Assembly: GCA_017432885.1 (NCBI GenBank)
Contig: JAFRIE010000051.1
Span: 1 to 62,869, forward strand
Source: Erysipelotrichaceae bacterium
GTDB lineage: Bacteria > Bacillota_I > Bacilli_A > Erysipelotrichales > Erysipelotrichaceae
Length of the DNA stretch: 62,869 bases
Direction of reading: 5' to 3'
Shown here: positions 25,255 through 33,784 of the stretch, in pieces
How the letters are laid out: each line of letters starts with the position of its first letter
How positions within the stretch are numbered: the stretch's first letter is position 1
Program-made: the position numbers and the translations under genes
The notes under the pieces: model-generated
Seen by the model: the letters and a program-made list of their open reading frames with translations, nothing else
Databases searched by the model: none
Told to the model about the DNA's origin: nothing

Positions 25255-26085
25255 TTACCATTCTTCCAGTGTCTTCGGGTAGTCGATCGTTCCAGCTACC
25301 TTCTTATAGACATAAACCAGGCAGGCAATAACTACTGCCAGCTGAACCAGATAAACGATCGTCGTACCAATGTCGCCACTGACATAAGAGTCGGAATTGT
25401 CAACGTCCTTGAAAACAAAAACATAGTTCAGAACATCAGGAAGGAAGTCATTCAATCCATGAACGATCGCCAGGCCAAGAAGATTTCTGGTCTTCCAGTA
25501 AAGAATCATGAACGTGACTCCTGATATGGCAACGTTGGTTATTTTAAGAAAGAACTGCAGAACCTTTTGAAGATTCGAGAAATCCGTGTTTACGACATGC
25601 ACATAACCGAAGACAAGGCTTGAAATAAGAACCGTCAGCAGGAACGGATGTTTTGTTTTCTTCAAGACAGGAAGCAGAGCATCGCAGGCACAGGCTCTAA
25701 AGCATGTTTCTTCGTATATCCCTACCAGAAACATATTTACAGCTCCTATCAGAAGATTGACCGGCCAATTCTCAATAAGCGCCGGCCTGTCCATTATTGC
25801 CGCAATAGTACCAAACAGACCGAAGACAATCGAAAAGAACAAAGTCGGAAAAAGCATTTTCACTGTATAGCCTGTCTGATTATTCAGAAAAGAGAAGGTT
25901 TTCTTTCCGGAAATCAGGTACAGAAAGAGTAATGACACTGCCGTTATAACCGTAAATTCAATCAATAATCCGACATTATCCTCATTAAGGAACCTGGAAC
26001 CCAGAATCATTAGCCCGATCATAGAGACGACAGATATCAGCCAGATAAGAACATTAAGCCACTTCTTCTTTTCGTCTTTTATCAT
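25255..26085 (-). CDS. CPBP-family intramembrane metalloprotease
   Basis: A 276-residue membrane protein of about seven or eight helices. The core motif YEETCFRAC (about 127-135) carries the Glu pair and Arg; FGYVHVVN and AIVHGLNDF carry the later His residues. Divergent in sequence from the CPBP protein at 16978, so not a recent duplicate. It ends a few bases before serC begins but is followed by its own gap. The physiological substrate is unknown. Confidence 0.85.
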   Translation of the reverse strand: MIKDEKKKWLNVLIWLISVVSMIGLMILGSRFLNEDNVGLLIEFTVITAVSLLFLYLISGKKTFSFLNNQTGYTVKMLFPTLFFSIVFGLFGTIAAIMDRPALIENWPVNLLIGAVNMFLVGIYEETCFRACACDALLPVLKKTKHPFLLTVLISSLVFGYVHVVNTDFSNLQKVLQFFLKITNVAISGVTFMILYWKTRNLLGLAIVHGLNDFLPDVLNYVFVFKDVDNSDSYVSGDIGTTIVYLVQLAVVIACLVYVYKKVAGTIDYPKTLEEW

Positions 26086-26126
26086 AAACTTTCTCCTCTA
26101 TCTACTTATAACAAATCTATTGTAAT

Positions 26127-26441
26127 CTATTTTCTCCTTCTTACAGCCGGAAGTTCATCGTACATCTCTTTCACCATCCGGCACAGCAGTTCCCTGTCAT
26201 CTACGATGTCTCCTGTCAGCATTTCCTTGGCTCCGGAATACGGAGATACAGATTCCGCATCAGGCATCATTCGCAACGAAGAAGCAGTCTTCTTTACCAG
26301 AAACCTGTCATCATAGATACCGCCGATGATCTTGCCTTGATAATAGAGAATAAACTCGCCCATCATCGGTCTATAAGATATATCATTCAACCCTGAAAAC
26401 TGGTCCAGTACATAATTCAGATATTCCGCACTTGATGCCAT
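26127..26441 (-). CDS. TfoX N-terminal-domain protein
   Basis: A 104-residue protein matching the TfoX N-terminal fold: YRPMMGEFILYYQGKIIGGI (about 23-42) and DDRFLVK. Stand-alone TfoX-N proteins are common in Bacillota and have no proven role; the name comes from a competence regulator in Haemophilus. It is probably cotranscribed with the genes at 26458-27614. Confidence 0.85.
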   Translation of the reverse strand: MASSAEYLNYVLDQFSGLNDISYRPMMGEFILYYQGKIIGGIYDDRFLVKKTASSLRMMPDAESVSPYSGAKEMLTGDIVDDRELLCRMVKEMYDELPAVRRRK

Positions 26442-26457
26442 CTTTTCCCTCCGCCAG

Positions 26458-27114
26458 CTAATTACAGAAGCCGAAGAATTCCTTCAATCCTTCTTTTTCT
26501 TTTAACATTTCTGCTGTAAAACCGTAATGTGCAGCGGCAGAAAGCGTCACGACATTATTCAGAAAATCCTCATACGGAAGATCAAACCATTCTTCCGGTA
26601 TTTCACTACGAATGGTACCTCCGTCGTTGTGACCGCCACCCCACCACCAGGCTTCATCCAGTTCCGCTTCATAGGTTCCATCATCCATCCTGTTAAAGGC
26701 ATACCAGGAAGCCCATTCACGCATACCTTCCGGTGTTTTCCCTCCTTCATAATGCGGAGCATCATGAGCCAGCGGCGAATAGTCGGGTTCACCTTCTTTT
26801 GCCTGACGTCGGTATACCGAAAAGCGTTCACCTGTTTCCTTTGACTTACGTTCAAGTCTTAACGGGCCGTTCTGATAGATGATCTTTCTTCTGCCCGGAA
26901 CACGATACTTGTTATCAATCAGTTCGGAAATGGATTTAATCGGTTTCTTTCCGTCTATTTCCTTATCTAATTCAAGTTCTTCTAACTCTTTCTTTATTTC
27001 CCAGGGGCTGCCCCAGGCGGTATAATACCGTATCGTTTCATCATCAAATACGTAGTAATAACCGACTGTTCGATCATCATACAGCACTTCGTAAGAATTC
27101 ATCAGGTAAGTCAT
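26458..27114 (-). CDS. Hypothetical protein, Trp/Tyr-rich
   Basis: A 218-residue soluble protein rich in Trp, Tyr and acidic residues, with a striking EAWWWGGGHNDGG segment (about 153-165). There is no signal or membrane helix. Its ATG overlaps the stop of the upstream GNAT (ATGA), so it is translationally coupled. AAAGGAG five bases before fixes the start. Family not recognised. Confidence 0.7.
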   Translation of the reverse strand: MTYLMNSYEVLYDDRTVGYYYVFDDETIRYYTAWGSPWEIKKELEELELDKEIDGKKPIKSISELIDNKYRVPGRRKIIYQNGPLRLERKSKETGERFSVYRRQAKEGEPDYSPLAHDAPHYEGGKTPEGMREWASWYAFNRMDDGTYEAELDEAWWWGGGHNDGGTIRSEIPEEWFDLPYEDFLNNVVTLSAAAHYGFTAEMLKEKEGLKEFFGFCN

Positions 27115-27614
27115 CTTATCTCCTTTATTTTACGCAGTTTCAACACCGCTATCACTTCTTCGCCATCCATATCCCCCGTCTCAACAAAACCGAAAGAACG
27201 ATAAAGCCGGCGTGCGATTCTGTTCTCCGGCTCATAAGACAACCAGCAGTATTCTGCTTCACCGCAGGGATAGGTACGGATAAAATCCAGAGCCAGCTGT
27301 ACTGCCTGTCTGCCATAACCATTCTTCTGATAAGAAGCATCGATCATCAGACGCCACAGATTATAGTTTCCTTTGGCAACCGCAGGAGCATCCTCCCAGT
27401 CGTCATCGACATCATAACCGATCATCAGAAATCCGACTGGTGTATCATCATTATAAATTCCAAAGGGGAAAGCATGTCCATGAGCATTGACTGCCGTATA
27501 AGCCTCTATGATACTGATGTCATTGGCCGCAACATTTTTTTCCTGTTCCTTTGATACTTTCAGTTTCAGAATGTCCCGGACGTTTTTCCCATTCACTTTT
27601 TCCAGTCTAAGCAT
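27111..27614 (-). CDS. GNAT family N-acetyltransferase
   Basis: A 167-residue acetyltransferase with the acetyl-CoA loop QKNGYGRQAVQLALDFI (about 98-114) and the late strand RLYRSFGFVETGD. A central VGFLMIGYD strand fits the fold. The layout resembles the BltD/PaiA-type polyamine acetyltransferases, but the acceptor is unproven. It is coupled to the hypothetical gene at 26458 and lies directly after another GNAT gene. Confidence 0.87.
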   Translation of the reverse strand: MLRLEKVNGKNVRDILKLKVSKEQEKNVAANDISIIEAYTAVNAHGHAFPFGIYNDDTPVGFLMIGYDVDDDWEDAPAVAKGNYNLWRLMIDASYQKNGYGRQAVQLALDFIRTYPCGEAEYCWLSYEPENRIARRLYRSFGFVETGDMDGEEVIAVLKLRKIKEIR

Positions 27615-28160
27615 CTACAATTCCATCCTAAAATATACAAGTTCCTGATATCCGGATATTCTGGATTTCATTCCTCTTGGATTTCTGCCATATTCTTTAA
27701 ATCCGGCTTTTCTATACATAGCCAGAGCTGTCTCATTCTCAGCTACCGCTTCCAGTTCCAACTGTTCATAACCGGCTCTCCCGGCATATTCAATGCACAT
27801 TTTCAGCATTTCACTACCAATGCCCAAACCCCAGAATTCTCTGTCTATACTGATACCGAAAGAAGCGCGATGTCTGACTTTATATCGATTCCCGATCGAT
27901 ATTACCCCGGCCAGTCCGACGACCGTACCTTCAACAAGAGCTATCAGTTCCAGTTCATTGCTGCTGTCTGCTTTCGCCTTTAAAAAAGCCCTTTCCTGTT
28001 CTAAGGTGAGAGTGATCTCGTCGGCATAGCTGGAAAGAAAATCGGTCTGTTCATGAGTGAGAAGGAAGTTGTCTAAAACTGCCTGTCCGTCTTCTTCTTC
28101 GGCGTTTCGAAGCAGGCATTCTCTTCCGTCTTTCAGTTTTATCCATTTACTGCAGCGCAT
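27615..28160 (-). CDS. GNAT family N-acetyltransferase
   Basis: A 181-residue acetyltransferase. ISIDREFWGLGIGSEMLKMC (about 103-122) is the acetyl-CoA binding segment, followed by ALAMYRKAGFKEYGR. The start at 28160 (MRCSKWIK) sits behind GAGG and clears the upstream lysozyme gene; longer frames would read into that gene. Target unknown. Confidence 0.87.
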   Translation of the reverse strand: MRCSKWIKLKDGRECLLRNAEEEDGQAVLDNFLLTHEQTDFLSSYADEITLTLEQERAFLKAKADSSNELELIALVEGTVVGLAGVISIGNRYKVRHRASFGISIDREFWGLGIGSEMLKMCIEYAGRAGYEQLELEAVAENETALAMYRKAGFKEYGRNPRGMKSRISGYQELVYFRMEL

Positions 28161-28173
28161 AAACAACCTCAAT

Positions 28174-29580
28174 CTATTGTTGAACAAACAGAATATCCAG
28201 ATCAACAGGCTCTTCAATCCCATCGATCCTTCCGGAGTCGGAAAGCTGCCAGATCTGATATGGTCCTTCATAACTTGGCCAGTCCGTATACTGCGCCAGC
28301 CAGACCGATCTTCTGTCGGTATGTGTCCAGATATGGTCTAAATAGTATCTGCTGCCATACAGCATGCTTTGATATCCATTCGCATTTACTTCTTTTTCAA
28401 ATACATCATATAAATGGTTCAGATCCTGAAAACTCATCTCATATTCCTGATATGTCCAGAAATCTTCCCAGTCAAAGATAAGCGGAAGTTCCAACGTTTC
28501 GCCATTCAGTTCCTGAAAGACCATATCCAGAGCAGAAAGCAGATCCTTTTCGTTATTATCATAAGAGAAATGATAAACTCCGACTTTCAAGCCTGCTTTT
28601 TTTGCCTTTTCAAGATTCTGTCTGAACTGATTGTCCAGAGTAAATTCACCTTCATAGGAAAAACCGATTCTGATGATCACAAAATCGCATCCAGCCGCTT
28701 TTACAGCTTCAAAATCGATATCTCCCTGCCAGGAGGAAACATCGATACCGAATTCTCTTCCTTCCCCCGCGTAGTCTATTATAAAGTCTTCAAACAGGTA
28801 GGGATCTTCTTCCTCCGGCTCATAATCCGGAATCTGTTTTCTAACTTCTACCGTTAGTTCCCATTCTGTCTTGTTTCCGGAACGATCGGTCAGGATGGCA
28901 TGCAACGGATAGTTTCCTTCCTTTGAAGTATCCACTTTCCCTTCTATCGTTAATTCGGGCATTGGATCGGCATTGTCTCCATAAGCGACGATATCCAAGA
29001 TATTGAATTCACTGCCAACCCTGTATAATGCTCCATCTCCATCTCTAAAAACAAAAGGCGCCTCAAGGTCTCTAACTACGACTTCATAAACAGCTTCCGA
29101 AACATTGCCGTAATCATCCTCCGCCCTGATATAGACCGAATATGTGTCTGACAATTCGGAATTATAATCGGTTTCATACAAAAAAGTACCTTCATTGATC
29201 GAAATATTACTGTTGATCTCTTCTACGGAATAGACTTCCCCGGGATCTTTAAAAACCGTTTTCTCTTTAATTTCAATGACTGGCGGTGTCGTATCCACAA
29301 CTTCGTAATGAAACACAGCATCCTTTTCAAAGATCCATTTTTTTACCCTGTAATGAAAACTGTGAATGCCGACTTCTTCCGTATCGAGGTATTTGGCTTC
29401 CGGAGTCACGTTTCCGTTGCTTTTAACAACAAAATCTTCGGCTGGATAAATGGCTGTTCTTTCTAGTACCTGACAGTCATCCACAAAACGGATCGAAGGT
29501 CTTAATAAAAATACCCCCGCTATCGCGGCCGCAAGCAATAACCCAACAACAAAAATCAGTTTCTTCTTTTCTTTAAACAT
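28174..29580 (-). CDS. Surface-anchored GH25 lysozyme with Ig-like repeats
   Basis: A 468-residue protein. An N-terminal membrane helix (about 6-26) is followed by two or three beta-sandwich modules (about 40-250, DUF5011/Ig-like, with DTTPPVIEI and DLEAPFVF joints), then a GH25 muramidase domain (about 265-465). The muramidase shows FGIDVSSWQGDID, the catalytic DWE in LPLIFDWEDF and WQLSDSGRIDGI at the end. It should cut the N-acetylmuramic acid bond of peptidoglycan outside the cell, in wall remodelling or competition. It sits among acetyltransferase genes. Confidence 0.9.
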   Translation of the reverse strand: MFKEKKKLIFVVGLLLAAAIAGVFLLRPSIRFVDDCQVLERTAIYPAEDFVVKSNGNVTPEAKYLDTEEVGIHSFHYRVKKWIFEKDAVFHYEVVDTTPPVIEIKEKTVFKDPGEVYSVEEINSNISINEGTFLYETDYNSELSDTYSVYIRAEDDYGNVSEAVYEVVVRDLEAPFVFRDGDGALYRVGSEFNILDIVAYGDNADPMPELTIEGKVDTSKEGNYPLHAILTDRSGNKTEWELTVEVRKQIPDYEPEEEDPYLFEDFIIDYAGEGREFGIDVSSWQGDIDFEAVKAAGCDFVIIRIGFSYEGEFTLDNQFRQNLEKAKKAGLKVGVYHFSYDNNEKDLLSALDMVFQELNGETLELPLIFDWEDFWTYQEYEMSFQDLNHLYDVFEKEVNANGYQSMLYGSRYYLDHIWTHTDRRSVWLAQYTDWPSYEGPYQIWQLSDSGRIDGIEEPVDLDILFVQQ

Positions 29581-29584
29581 AATT

Positions 29585-30334
29585 CTATTGTTCCGATACC
29601 AGCTTTAAGAATTTCGTTTCGTTCATTTGTTCGTTCGTCAGATATTCCCCATTATAAAACAGGGCATAAGTGGTAATTGGTGTCGGAGCGTTCTGTGCTT
29701 CTTCCCTATTGTTTAAATGAACCGTTTTAAATGGAATCTGATGTTTTTTGGCAGTTTCTTCCAGAATCGGCACATATTTGCCGTTGAAAGGACACTGGTT
29801 CGTATAATACAGAACATAGCCTTCTTCATCGACATGCGGATGTCTGGCAGTGTTCTTGAATCTTGGAGCTTCTTCATTTGTTTCAAAAGGCAGATACCAA
29901 AGCTGTATGCCGTTGTCTGCTTCATCACATACTTCAAAGCCTTTGTATTTCAGATATTTTGGATCCGCCAGAAACGGTTTCTTTTTAGCTGAAGACAGAA
30001 TGCAGAGCCCTTTTCTGTTCCGGACTTTACTGTCGGTAATACACGCTTCCAGCAAGTCGTTGGAATAACCGTGACCCTTAAAGGATCCGGATACCCAAAG
30101 ACAGTTGATAAATGTATACCCATCCGCAATAATCGGATTCCAGGCCTTCTCTGCAGGAAGATATTCAATAAAACATTTTCCCCGTTCTGCGCTTTTTAAG
30201 AAGACCAGACCATCATCAAAACACTCGGAAAGCCAGGCTTTCTTGGATGATACCTGAACATCCTTGTTATTAGAAATGGCACAGCAGATATGTTCCTTAT
30301 CCAGGTTTTCTTTCGTGACTCTAACGTATTCCAT
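29585..30334 (-). CDS. GNAT acetyltransferase with YoaP C-terminal domain
   Basis: A 249-residue two-part protein. The first half is a degenerate GNAT fold (INCLWVSGSFKGHGYSNDLL, about 74-93). The C-terminal part (about 150-245) matches the YoaP-like domain, with YYTNQCPFNGKYVP and FYNGEYLTNE, which has a thioredoxin-like look with one exposed Cys. The start at 30334 is supported by AAAGGAG; an upstream in-frame ATG lacks it. B. subtilis YoaP has the same organisation but no firm function. Confidence 0.82.
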   Translation of the reverse strand: MEYVRVTKENLDKEHICCAISNNKDVQVSSKKAWLSECFDDGLVFLKSAERGKCFIEYLPAEKAWNPIIADGYTFINCLWVSGSFKGHGYSNDLLEACITDSKVRNRKGLCILSSAKKKPFLADPKYLKYKGFEVCDEADNGIQLWYLPFETNEEAPRFKNTARHPHVDEEGYVLYYTNQCPFNGKYVPILEETAKKHQIPFKTVHLNNREEAQNAPTPITTYALFYNGEYLTNEQMNETKFLKLVSEQ

Positions 30335-30344
30335 AAGTTCTCCT

Positions 30345-31013
30345 TTACTGTATCCACTCAAAATTTTCTGTTCCTGCCGCAAGTTCAAAATGACATTTTA
30401 CGATACCCAGATCGATCTTCAGGCATGTGCCGATTTTCCCGGGCTTTACCGATATTTTACTTCCGTTCCGATTAAAATAAAACTTCTGCTGGTTAACGGC
30501 CGTAGGGGCCAGAAGCGCCGCTTCAAGGCCTTCTCGATACCACTCAGGCGAATTATCCGCAATATCGCTGACTTCTGATAAAGACTTGCTTCTTCGTATA
30601 TTTCCCTGCGTTTTCCCATAACCCAAAGCAATAATGATCACTTCTTTTTCATCATCCTTCAGTACAGCCTTACTTTTTCCATGTGTTAATGCCACCCAGC
30701 AGGTATTTAAACCAAGCTCCTGTGCCTTCAGTACCATCAGCTCACCATAATAGCCACAGCGTTCATCCAGGCCTTTCGCCCTTTTTCCGGCCATCACGAT
30801 ATAGTTCTTGCAGTTTTCAAATCTGCCATAATGAGCCAGAGCGCTATTGAAACAGTCAGGCTCCTCATAAAGGATCTGCATGTGAAGGCCGCTTCTCTGA
30901 TTCAGCTCTGTTAAATAAACATCAAGCTCTTTCCTGATATCTTCAGGAATCCTTCTATCCAGATACTGTCTGACGCTGTGTCTTTTTTTCATCAGTTCCA
31001 ATATATCATTCAT
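30345..31013 (-). CDS. Nitroreductase-family protein
   Basis: A 222-residue flavoprotein of the nitroreductase superfamily. The N-terminal KKRHSVRQYLDR binds FMN phosphate; GELMVLKAQELGLNTCWVA is the central helix and strand, and EGLEAALLAPTAVNQQ (about 165-180) is a second FMN contact. Members reduce nitro compounds, quinones or flavins with NAD(P)H. The gene lies 10 bases upstream of the YoaP-type gene, suggesting cotranscription. Confidence 0.87.
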   Translation of the reverse strand: MNDILELMKKRHSVRQYLDRRIPEDIRKELDVYLTELNQRSGLHMQILYEEPDCFNSALAHYGRFENCKNYIVMAGKRAKGLDERCGYYGELMVLKAQELGLNTCWVALTHGKSKAVLKDDEKEVIIIALGYGKTQGNIRRSKSLSEVSDIADNSPEWYREGLEAALLAPTAVNQQKFYFNRNGSKISVKPGKIGTCLKIDLGIVKCHFELAAGTENFEWIQ

Positions 31014-31024
31014 TTTCGTTTCTC

Positions 31025-31468
31025 CTAAGTGTCAATCCTGTATAGATCATGGATGTTTATGTTTCTATACGTCAGGTCTTTCCGCTCTGTAAATCCGATT
31101 TTTTCCCAGAAAGCATTTCCTTCTGTATTTCGATTAAAAGCGACAAGAGCAACTTTATTGATGCCTTCTTTATCCAGAGCGTTTAAAGCGTTCTCTACCA
31201 GCTTTCTGCCGATTCCTTTTCCTCGATAGCCGGACAGCACTGCCGTATGATGTATATATCCCCTTCTCCCATCATTTCCTGCCATGATCACGCCGACGAT
31301 CTTTCCATCGTCTTCCGCAACAAAACAGGTAGAAGGATTGCGTTTCAGATACTTCGCTATTCCTTCTTTACTGTCATCCGTCGTATTCAGACCCATTCCC
31401 GGTGTATTGATCCATAGATCATAGATCCCCTCATAGTCTTCTATCCTCATCGTTCTGATATTTACCAT
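31025..31468 (-). CDS. GNAT family N-acetyltransferase (RimI-like)
   Basis: A 147-residue single-domain acetyltransferase: GYRGKGIGRKLVENALNAL (about 79-97) is the acetyl-CoA loop and helix, and NAFWEKIGFTER the C-terminal strand. Size and motifs fit the RimI-like branch, but the acceptor could be a small molecule. It is 11 bases upstream of the nitroreductase gene. Confidence 0.88.
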   Translation of the reverse strand: MVNIRTMRIEDYEGIYDLWINTPGMGLNTTDDSKEGIAKYLKRNPSTCFVAEDDGKIVGVIMAGNDGRRGYIHHTAVLSGYRGKGIGRKLVENALNALDKEGINKVALVAFNRNTEGNAFWEKIGFTERKDLTYRNINIHDLYRIDT

Positions 31469-31533
31469 GATGATTCCTCCGGTATTATTACTTCTAGTAT
31501 ATCTTATTTTCGCTTTTCTCTGCTTTCAAGAAG

Positions 31534-31926
31534 CTACAGGCAAAGCCTGAGCTCCTTGACGAAGTAGTTTGGATTGGCAACGGATCTGCCGTTGGCATTT
31601 AATATGGCCGCCGGAATGGCAGACTTAAAACGCAGCGCAGAATCTTTAAATAACGACAGATAAAGCACTTCATCGCCTTTCTTCGTCTTTTTGCAGACGG
31701 CATAAGCAGTATGAAAACGGTAACGGCTAAGCTCTCTGGCCGACTCTTCAGAGAGACCCGAAAGCAGGTGCATGTGCATCTTTTCTCCGTAGCAGTAATT
31801 GAAAAGTACGTCTTCTCCGGCTTTACGGGAAGCATTTAGTTACTGAGGATCTTTTCCTCAGAAGCGGCATCACTGCCGTAAGTAAAGAAGACTGTGACGT
31901 TTAATAATCTTGAACTCTTTTGCCAT
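31534..31926 (-). pseudogene. Decayed small gene with frameshifts
   Basis: An ATG at 31926 behind AAAGGGG starts a frame that hits stops within 20 codons. A second frame then reads FFTYGSDAASEEK before its own stop. The first frame reopens and reads 90 residues to 31534, including VLFNYCYGEKMH and VKELRLCL. The pattern suggests one short gene broken by two compensating shifts. The intact C-terminal 81 codons alone (from 31779) lack a ribosome site. I do not recognise the family. Confidence 0.4.
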
Positions 31927-31950
31927 ATAAGCCCCTTTCCCGGGCGCATT

Positions 31951-32038
31951 AAAAAAGGCCCGAATCTATAAGGATGGTATCATCCTATCCTTATGTGATC
32001 TCAGGCCATTTCATTCATTCAGAGCGCTTTTTTCGCGC
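31951..32038 (-). ncRNA. Candidate small RNA or attenuator
   Basis: On the minus strand a possible extended -10 (TGGTAGAAT, 32053-32045) would start an RNA near 32038. It begins with a short AGCGC/GCGCT hairpin and continues into a long hairpin, 32007 to 31957. This has an inner perfect 8-bp stem (ATAAGGAT/ATCCTTAT) and an outer GGCCTGA/TCGGGCC stem, followed by six T. The size would be about 88 bases. It either ends there or attenuates the decayed gene starting at 31926. No known riboswitch class recognised. Confidence 0.5.
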
Positions 32039-32072
32039 TAAATCATTCTACCATATTCAAATAAAAAAGGAA

Positions 32073-32095
32073 ATAAAAAAGGACCTTAAAGGTCC
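32073..32095 (-). terminator. Terminator overlapping the cotransporter stop codon
   Basis: GGACC/GGTCC around the TAA stop (32086-32088), followed by TTTTTT on the minus strand. Confidence 0.75.
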
Positions 32096-33705
32096 TGCAT
32101 GCTATCGCGAAGACTTTCGGCTATGTTGACGATATGATCGCCGATCCTTTCGATATCAATCAGCATCTCCGTATATACAACACCGGACTCGGATTCATCC
32201 GTATCCTTTTTCATTCTCTCGATTTCTATATCGCGGTAACGGAAGCAAAGGTCATCGATCTTTTCTTCGTTGGAATCGATCCTCTCTATGACATCACATT
32301 CTCCTGTTTCGATAATGTGGTCGATCATAACCAGACTATCCAGCAGAAGCTGTGAAAGTTCATGAATCTCATCGTATGCATCGACCGAGAAGGAAAGGTC
32401 GGATCGGACCAGATCTTCCCCCGCTTCGGCAATGTTCATGGCATGATCACTCATTCTTTCCAGATCGATATTGATCGAAAACATGGCAGCCGCCTTTTTG
32501 GATTCGTGCTTGTTTAGATTACTGGCCATCAGCAGGGAAAGGTTCTTGGAGATGCCCTTGTTGATCAGATCGACTTCTTTTTCGTTTATTCGGATCTCAT
32601 CGATGGCGGAATAGTGTTCCAGAATGGCATCAATGCTCTTGTGAATGCTGTCCTTTACGAGCTTGAACATGTTGCTGATCTCGATATTAATACCGTAAAT
32701 ATTAAAGACCAGGTTGTTTTCAATGTTTGTCGGCTGAGTAATTTCAGGCTGCAGTTTCTTTTCACTGCCCTGATCAGGAATGATCAGATAGGCGATGTTG
32801 GCCAGTGCCTTAGCAAATGGGAAGCATACGGTTGAAGTTATTACGTTGGTGATCGTATGCATCATGGCGATCTGTCTGACGACACTGTCCGGAGCGATCA
32901 TCTGGTACCATCTGTCAAACGGCAGGAAAGAATACAGGATCGTGAACAACAGGGCATTAACAATATTGAAAGTAAAGTTGATGATCGACACGCGTTTGGC
33001 ATCTCTATTGAAACTTAAGGATGCCAACATGGCTGTCGTACAGGAACCGATGTTCTGACCCAAGTTGAAGAACATGACATCCTTGATTGTGACAAGATTA
33101 CTCTTGGCGAGGGACTGAATGATACCCAGAGATGCGCTGGAAGACTGAACGATCGTCGTTAGAACAAAACCGACCAGGATACCGAAAATCGGATTCTGCA
33201 TATTTGACAGCATCTTTAGGAAGAACGGCATGCTGCCTAGCGGTTTCAGACCTCCGGACATCATATCCATGCCGATAAAAATAAAACCAAGGCCCATCAT
33301 AATCTCGCCGATCGCATTCAGTTTATCGTTCTTTACGAACATGATCAGGCAGACACCGACAAAAGCCAGAAAAGGAGCTACCAGCCCGACATCCAAAGCC
33401 ATCAGATGTCCGGTGATGGTAGTACCGATATTGCTTCCCAGAATAACGTAAACCGTCTGAGAAACCCTCATGATTCCGGCATTGACAAAACTGACCAGCA
33501 TACTGGTTGTAGCACCGGATGATTGTACAAGAGCCGTTACCAGCATGCCTGCCAGCATGGCGATAAGAGGCTTCTTTGTCAGTTTCTCTAGAAAGTCCTG
33601 AAGCTGGCCTCCGGCCATATGCTTAAAGCCGCTTCCCATAACTTCCATGCCGTAGAGGAAGATAGCAAGACCACTAAGAACTGATAAAATGTCGGTAAAT
33701 TTCAT
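32086..33705 (-). CDS. Na/Pi cotransporter family protein with PhoU domain
   Basis: A 539-residue protein. The first 330 residues hold eight or more membrane helices with the duplicated Na/Pi motif, VQSSGATTSMLVSFVNAG (about 60-77) and VQSSSASLGIIQSL (about 185-198). The C-terminal 190 residues are a soluble PhoU-like helical bundle in two halves, each with an ERMSDHAMNIAE- or ERIGDHIVNIAE-type helix. It is likely a sodium-coupled phosphate carrier regulated through its PhoU part. Monocistronic, with its own terminator and an upstream hairpin from the next operon. Confidence 0.92.
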   Translation of the reverse strand: MKFTDILSVLSGLAIFLYGMEVMGSGFKHMAGGQLQDFLEKLTKKPLIAMLAGMLVTALVQSSGATTSMLVSFVNAGIMRVSQTVYVILGSNIGTTITGHLMALDVGLVAPFLAFVGVCLIMFVKNDKLNAIGEIMMGLGFIFIGMDMMSGGLKPLGSMPFFLKMLSNMQNPIFGILVGFVLTTIVQSSSASLGIIQSLAKSNLVTIKDVMFFNLGQNIGSCTTAMLASLSFNRDAKRVSIINFTFNIVNALLFTILYSFLPFDRWYQMIAPDSVVRQIAMMHTITNVITSTVCFPFAKALANIAYLIIPDQGSEKKLQPEITQPTNIENNLVFNIYGINIEISNMFKLVKDSIHKSIDAILEHYSAIDEIRINEKEVDLINKGISKNLSLLMASNLNKHESKKAAAMFSINIDLERMSDHAMNIAEAGEDLVRSDLSFSVDAYDEIHELSQLLLDSLVMIDHIIETGECDVIERIDSNEEKIDDLCFRYRDIEIERMKKDTDESESGVVYTEMLIDIERIGDHIVNIAESLRDSMQDL

Positions 33706-33734
33706 ACTGTATCTTTATCATATCATATAAACAT

Positions 33735-33762
33735 ATAAAAAACCTGTCATTTCTGACAGGTT
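33735..33762 (-). terminator. Terminator of the ydjG-ydjH-ydjI operon
   Basis: A 9-bp stem AACCTGTCA/TGACAGGTT followed by a T-run on the minus strand, 23 bases after the SPFH gene stop. Confidence 0.85.
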
Positions 33763-33784
33763 GTAAGGATATCCAAGTACTGTT

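Noticed and set aside
25255..31468. A mobile genomic island
   Set aside because: No integrase, transposase, direct repeats or tRNA attachment site is present, and base composition looks like the rest of the window.
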